NCBI GenBank assembly: GCA_030429785.1
Contig: JAUIEQ010000006.1
Location: forward strand, 1 to 15,958
DNA from: a bacterium
GTDB lineage: Bacteria > Patescibacteriota > Patescibacteriia > S139-126 > S139-133
Reading direction: 5' to 3'
Length of the DNA: 15,958 nucleotides
The notes beneath the pieces are model-generated. The model saw only the letters and a list, made by a program, of their open reading frames with translations. It was not told the origin of the DNA and made no database searches. How positions within the stretch are numbered: the stretch's first letter is position 1; each line of letters opens with the position of its first letter. Below, in pieces: positions 13,666 through 15,958 of this stretch. Made by a program: the position numbers and the translations under genes.

Positions 13666-14016
13666 ATGATTGATGAAAAAACATTAGCAGAACTCAAGCA
13701 AGCGCTTGAGACTGAAAAAGAAAAACTGGAAAAAGAATTGAGTTCATTTGCTGACAAAGATGAGGATGATGAGTATACGGCTCGGTATGTTGATTATGGA
13801 GATTCTGAGGAAGATAATGCTGAAGAATACCGACAGCATGAAGTTAACTTATCGCTTAGTAAGCGCCTAGAGAGTAGTTTGGTTGATACCAAAGAAGCAT
13901 TGGCAAAAATTAACGCTGGTACGTACGGTGTATGTGAAGTATGTAATACCTCAATCAATCCAGAACGACTAAAAGCATATCCTGCTGCTCGAACATGTAT
14001 TGACTGCAGTAACTAG
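13666..14016 (+). CDS. DksA/TraR-type C4 zinc-finger protein
   Basis: The product is 116 aa. I choose ATG 13666 over an in-frame ATG at 13603, which lies upstream of the -10 element and would add an atypical hydrophobic stretch. No clear ribosome site precedes it. Residues 1-30 are a helical, Glu/Lys-rich segment, 31-60 are very acidic, and the C-terminus carries the family zinc finger with Cys90, Cys93, Cys111 and Cys114 and the typical GTYGVCEVC lead-in. DksA/TraR proteins enter the RNA polymerase secondary channel; whether this short member does so is unknown. The lspA-like gene starts 6 bases downstream. A DksA/TraR-like gene (ylyA) also precedes lspA in Bacillus subtilis, so the pairing is seen elsewhere. 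Confidence 0.9.
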   Translation: MIDEKTLAELKQALETEKEKLEKELSSFADKDEDDEYTARYVDYGDSEEDNAEEYRQHEVNLSLSKRLESSLVDTKEALAKINAGTYGVCEVCNTSINPERLKAYPAARTCIDCSN

Positions 14017-14022
14017 CTTGAT

Positions 14023-14466
14023 ATGCGTTGGAGATATGCAGGTTTGGCTCTGTGCGTCTATATTTTATTTGTTGTAGATCGGTTTATTAAGTTAGGTTTT
14101 TTTGTGGCTCCTGATGAATTTCAGGAGCTTTTGTCATGGCTGCCGTACGAGCAATACATGTATTTAAATGACGGTGTAATTTTTGGATGGCAACTTCCTG
14201 CGTGGTTGATTATTGTTTTGAGTGCTTCGTTGTTGATTGTTGTATTGCTTAACTTGCTTCAGTACTTGTATCAACTGAGGAGCGTTGAGTATTTTGGATG
14301 GATGTTGATATTTGTTGGGGGATTGAGTAACGTACTGGATCGTTTTCGTTTTGGCTCGGTGATTGATTGGTGGCAAATGCCATGGGGTGCTGTTATTAAC
14401 TTATCAGATGTGTACATACTGATCGGGATTTGTATTGTTATTTACAAAACTGCGAGAGAGCAGTAG
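14023..14466 (+). CDS. lspA: Lipoprotein signal peptidase II-like protein
   Basis: The product is 147 aa, starting 6 bases after the zinc-finger gene stop and probably translated by coupling, since no ribosome site is evident. LspA is a membrane aspartyl protease that removes signal peptides from prolipoproteins after lipidation. Four hydrophobic segments (about 5-24, 58-84, 89-104, 125-142) fit the family. Conserved blocks: VVDRFIK (17-23), YLNDGVIFG (47-55, the N-x-G-x-x-F box), GGLSNVLDR (99-107), GSVID with Asp115 and INLSD with Asp129. The two Asp residues match the catalytic pair, but lie 14 apart rather than the 19 of the P. aeruginosa enzyme, a shortened loop. NLSD replaces FNxAD. It is divergent but probably active. 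Confidence 0.88.
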   Translation: MRWRYAGLALCVYILFVVDRFIKLGFFVAPDEFQELLSWLPYEQYMYLNDGVIFGWQLPAWLIIVLSASLLIVVLLNLLQYLYQLRSVEYFGWMLIFVGGLSNVLDRFRFGSVIDWWQMPWGAVINLSDVYILIGICIVIYKTAREQ

Positions 14467-14472
14467 CTCATA

Positions 14473-14481
14473 TGATATACT
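14473..14481 (+). promoter_or_regulatory. Candidate extended -10 promoter for the zinc-ribbon gene
   Basis: TGA followed by TATACT (14476-14481), with no convincing -35 at the right distance. It lies just past the lspA-like stop and 41 bases before the next start. Confidence 0.35.
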
Positions 14482-14522
14482 GGTAAGAGCAACGCACATC
14501 ATACAATTAAATGGAGGTTCTG

Positions 14523-14924
14523 ATGATCACATCGTCTCAACAGTTATGGTGCTCACACTGCAGTTCTAGTGCGGCGCATGTACTGGAGCATACTATCTGC
14601 ACTCGCATTGGGCGGGGTTTTTTTGTGGCTCGGTGTACCAGCTGCAAGATGTATGCGGTATTTCGAAACCGTGACAACGTGGTTGTCTTTATGCAGTTAG
14701 CAGCTCCATCATACCCCTCAGTTAAATTGCGGTGTGGTGGCTGCAAGTCTACTAGATTGCTACTTGAATGCGTCCGCATTCCAACTGGACAGGGGTTATT
14801 GATCAGAGCTTTGTGTAGTTGCGGACAAGAAGGGTTATATGAGCAAGCCACCGGAAGATTTATTACAGCGGTTCGTGTCGGCTTGCCGTTGCCTGACACA
14901 CAAAAGCACGATGCATATAGATAA
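14523..14924 (+). CDS. Tandem zinc-ribbon protein, unknown function
   Basis: The start is ATG 14523, because GGAGG (14513-14517) sits 5 bases before it; an in-frame ATG at 14511 would overlap that ribosome site. The product is 133 aa made of two similar halves of about 50 residues. The first has Cys10-x-x-Cys13 and Cys38-x-x-Cys41; the second has Cys71-x-x-Cys74 and Cys98-x-Cys100. In both, the second Cys pair follows a G-x-G/F-x-x-x-A/R pattern (GRGFFVARC, GQGLLIRALC), so the halves look like an internal duplication of a four-Cys zinc ribbon. There is no TM or signal peptide. Such proteins may bind nucleic acid or protein; nothing here tells which. It ends at a terminator and lies between the lspA-like and comM-like genes. 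Confidence 0.8.
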   Translation: MITSSQQLWCSHCSSSAAHVLEHTICTRIGRGFFVARCTSCKMYAVFRNRDNVVVFMQLAAPSYPSVKLRCGGCKSTRLLLECVRIPTGQGLLIRALCSCGQEGLYEQATGRFITAVRVGLPLPDTQKHDAYR

Positions 14925-14932
14925 GTATTATA

Positions 14933-14956
14933 AGATCCTGAAATTCAGGGTCTTTT
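14933..14956 (+). terminator. Terminator after the zinc-ribbon gene
   Basis: A 9-bp stem (14933-14941 with 14945-14953, one G-U), AAT loop and a short T-run (14953-14956). The T-run overlaps the -35 of the next gene's distal promoter. Confidence 0.75.
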
Positions 14957-15017
14957 ACTGTTGCGGCTAAGTATGATATATTGCAGTTGTTGTTTTGGCC
15001 TGGGCAGTAAGTATAAT
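14954..15017 (+). promoter_or_regulatory. Two candidate promoters of the comM-like gene
   Basis: Distal: TTTACT (14954-14959), 17 bases, TATATT (14977-14982) with TGA before it. Proximal: TTGTTT (14990-14995), 16 bases, perfect TATAAT (15012-15017). The proximal one would start transcription at or next to the ATG at 15023, giving a leaderless mRNA. Confidence 0.5.
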
Positions 15018-15022
15018 GCCGT

Positions 15023-15958
15023 ATGCCATCAAAAGTACTCTCCTGCGCACTCAGTGGTTTAGAGTGTTCGTTAATCGAAGTTGAAGCTGACCTCACCCCG
15101 ACACAACTAGGCAACTTTGTGGTTGTTGGTTTGCCTGACACGGCCGTTCAAGAATCGCGTGAGCGAATTCGGCTTGCTATCAAGAATTCAGGATTTCAAT
15201 TTCCAACCAAAAGAATATCAGTCAATCTTGCGCCAGCTGATATCAAAAAACAAGGGCCGTCATTTGACGTGCCAATAGCGTTAGCGATCATGCTAGCAAC
15301 CCTCAAAGAACCACCAGAGCATTTGCAATGTTCGCTTGATGATACGGTGGTGATTGGTGAGTTGGCGCTCGATGGCGCGATACGATCAGCTGTAGGCGTT
15401 TTGCCTATGGTGCTAGCTGCCAAAGCAGCCGGAATCAAGCACGCGTTTGTACCTGCTACCAATGCGCAAGAAGCAGCTATGGTTCATGGTATTACTATCT
15501 ATCCAATAACGCACTTGCGTGATGTGTTGCATGGGTTTTGTAGTACTATGGATGCTCGGTATGTATTTGAGCGGTATATTGTGCGCAGTGCAGCTGCGCG
15601 AACAGTGCAGGCAGAATATGATATGAGCTCAATTAACGGTCAAGAGCATGCTAAGCGAGTGTTGGAGATAGCGGCAGCAGGTGGTCATAATGTATTGTTC
15701 AATGGCCCGCCCGGCTCTGGCAAAACCATGCTTGCAAGAGCATTGCCCGGAATTCTGCCACAACTTTCTCATGATGAGGCACTTGAGGTGACAGCAATTT
15801 ATTCTGCGTCTGGTCAGTTACGTAGTGCAGAGTCGATTCAGTTACAACGACCATTTCGTTCACCGCACCATAGCGCTTCACACGTCTCATTGGTTGGTGG
15901 CGGAGCTAAGGCATCGCCAGGGGAAGCCACGCTTGCCCACAACGGAGTGCTTTTTCTA
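15023..15958 (+). CDS. comM: ComM/YifB-family AAA+ protein (Mg-chelatase-like), 3' end cut
   Basis: The frame is open from ATG 15023 to the window end, 312 codons; family members are about 500 aa, so roughly the C-terminal third is missing. Residues 1-165 are the N-terminal Lon-protease-like fold of YifB: VEADLTP...VVVGLPDTAVQESRERIR (20-50) and SVNLAPADIKKQGPSFDVPIALAI (66-89). The AAA+ domain begins near 200 with Walker A GPPGSGKT at 228-235, followed by the family SPHHSAS (280-286) and the GGG...PGEATLAHNGVLFL stretch leading into Walker B at the edge. In Haemophilus and Vibrio, ComM is a hexameric helicase that drives branch migration during natural transformation; homologues are widespread, also in non-transformable bacteria. 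No Shine-Dalgarno is present. Confidence 0.95.
   Translation, partial: MPSKVLSCALSGLECSLIEVEADLTPTQLGNFVVVGLPDTAVQESRERIRLAIKNSGFQFPTKRISVNLAPADIKKQGPSFDVPIALAIMLATLKEPPEHLQCSLDDTVVIGELALDGAIRSAVGVLPMVLAAKAAGIKHAFVPATNAQEAAMVHGITIYPITHLRDVLHGFCSTMDARYVFERYIVRSAAARTVQAEYDMSSINGQEHAKRVLEIAAAGGHNVLFNGPPGSGKTMLARALPGILPQLSHDEALEVTAIYSASGQLRSAESIQLQRPFRSPHHSASHVSLVGGGAKASPGEATLAHNGVLFL

Noticed and set aside
1..15958. CRISPR arrays, insertion sequences, tRNA or rRNA genes
   Set aside because: No regularly spaced repeats, transposase, terminal inverted repeats with target duplications, tRNA cloverleaf or rRNA sequence were seen.

Overview
The window is bacterial and uses the standard code: TGA ends several genes and never interrupts a recognisable one. 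It falls into two blocks. Positions 6481-15958 hold compact housekeeping genes (rpsO, pnp, dksA/traR-like, lspA-like, comM/yifB-like) mixed with small unrecognised proteins. Ribosome binding sites there are weak or missing and several genes have extended -10 promoters. This suggests a reduced-genome lineage such as Patescibacteria (CPR), but the assignment is an inference; no 16S or other decisive marker is present.

Block A (1-6480). A truncated gene for an exported protein runs leftward off the window start. Facing away from it is a five-gene operon (711-5860), each gene with a strong Shine-Dalgarno sequence. In order: a soluble coiled-coil protein, a two-TM coiled-coil membrane protein, a membrane-anchored ABC substrate-binding domain fused to an OmpA-like peptidoglycan-binding domain, an ABC permease of the nitrate/sulfonate/taurine type, and its ATPase. 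A Rho-independent terminator closes the operon. Two hairpins without good U-tracts lie between genes 2/3 and 3/4. This operon is the best candidate for an undescribed system: an importer whose binding protein is tied to the cell wall, made with two coiled-coil partners. A 131-aa orphan gene with its own terminator follows.

Block B. rpsO (with a foldable leader), a NYN-domain nuclease gene and pnp lie in the same direction. The pnp leader contains a long imperfect hairpin like those that RNase III and PNPase act on in enterobacteria. A bidirectional terminator separates pnp from a small convergent hypothetical gene. Next come a CaCA-type Na+/Ca2+ exchanger and a 492-aa single-TM protein with a large extracytoplasmic part.

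Positions 13200-13567 contain no credible protein gene. They start just after a near-consensus extended -10 promoter, fold into a chain of local hairpins and end at a strong terminator. I read this as a structured non-coding RNA of about 370 nt that I cannot assign to a known family. It is followed by a DksA/TraR-type zinc-finger gene coupled to an lspA-like signal peptidase gene, a tandem zinc-ribbon protein, and a 3'-truncated comM/yifB AAA+ gene whose better promoter would give a leaderless mRNA.
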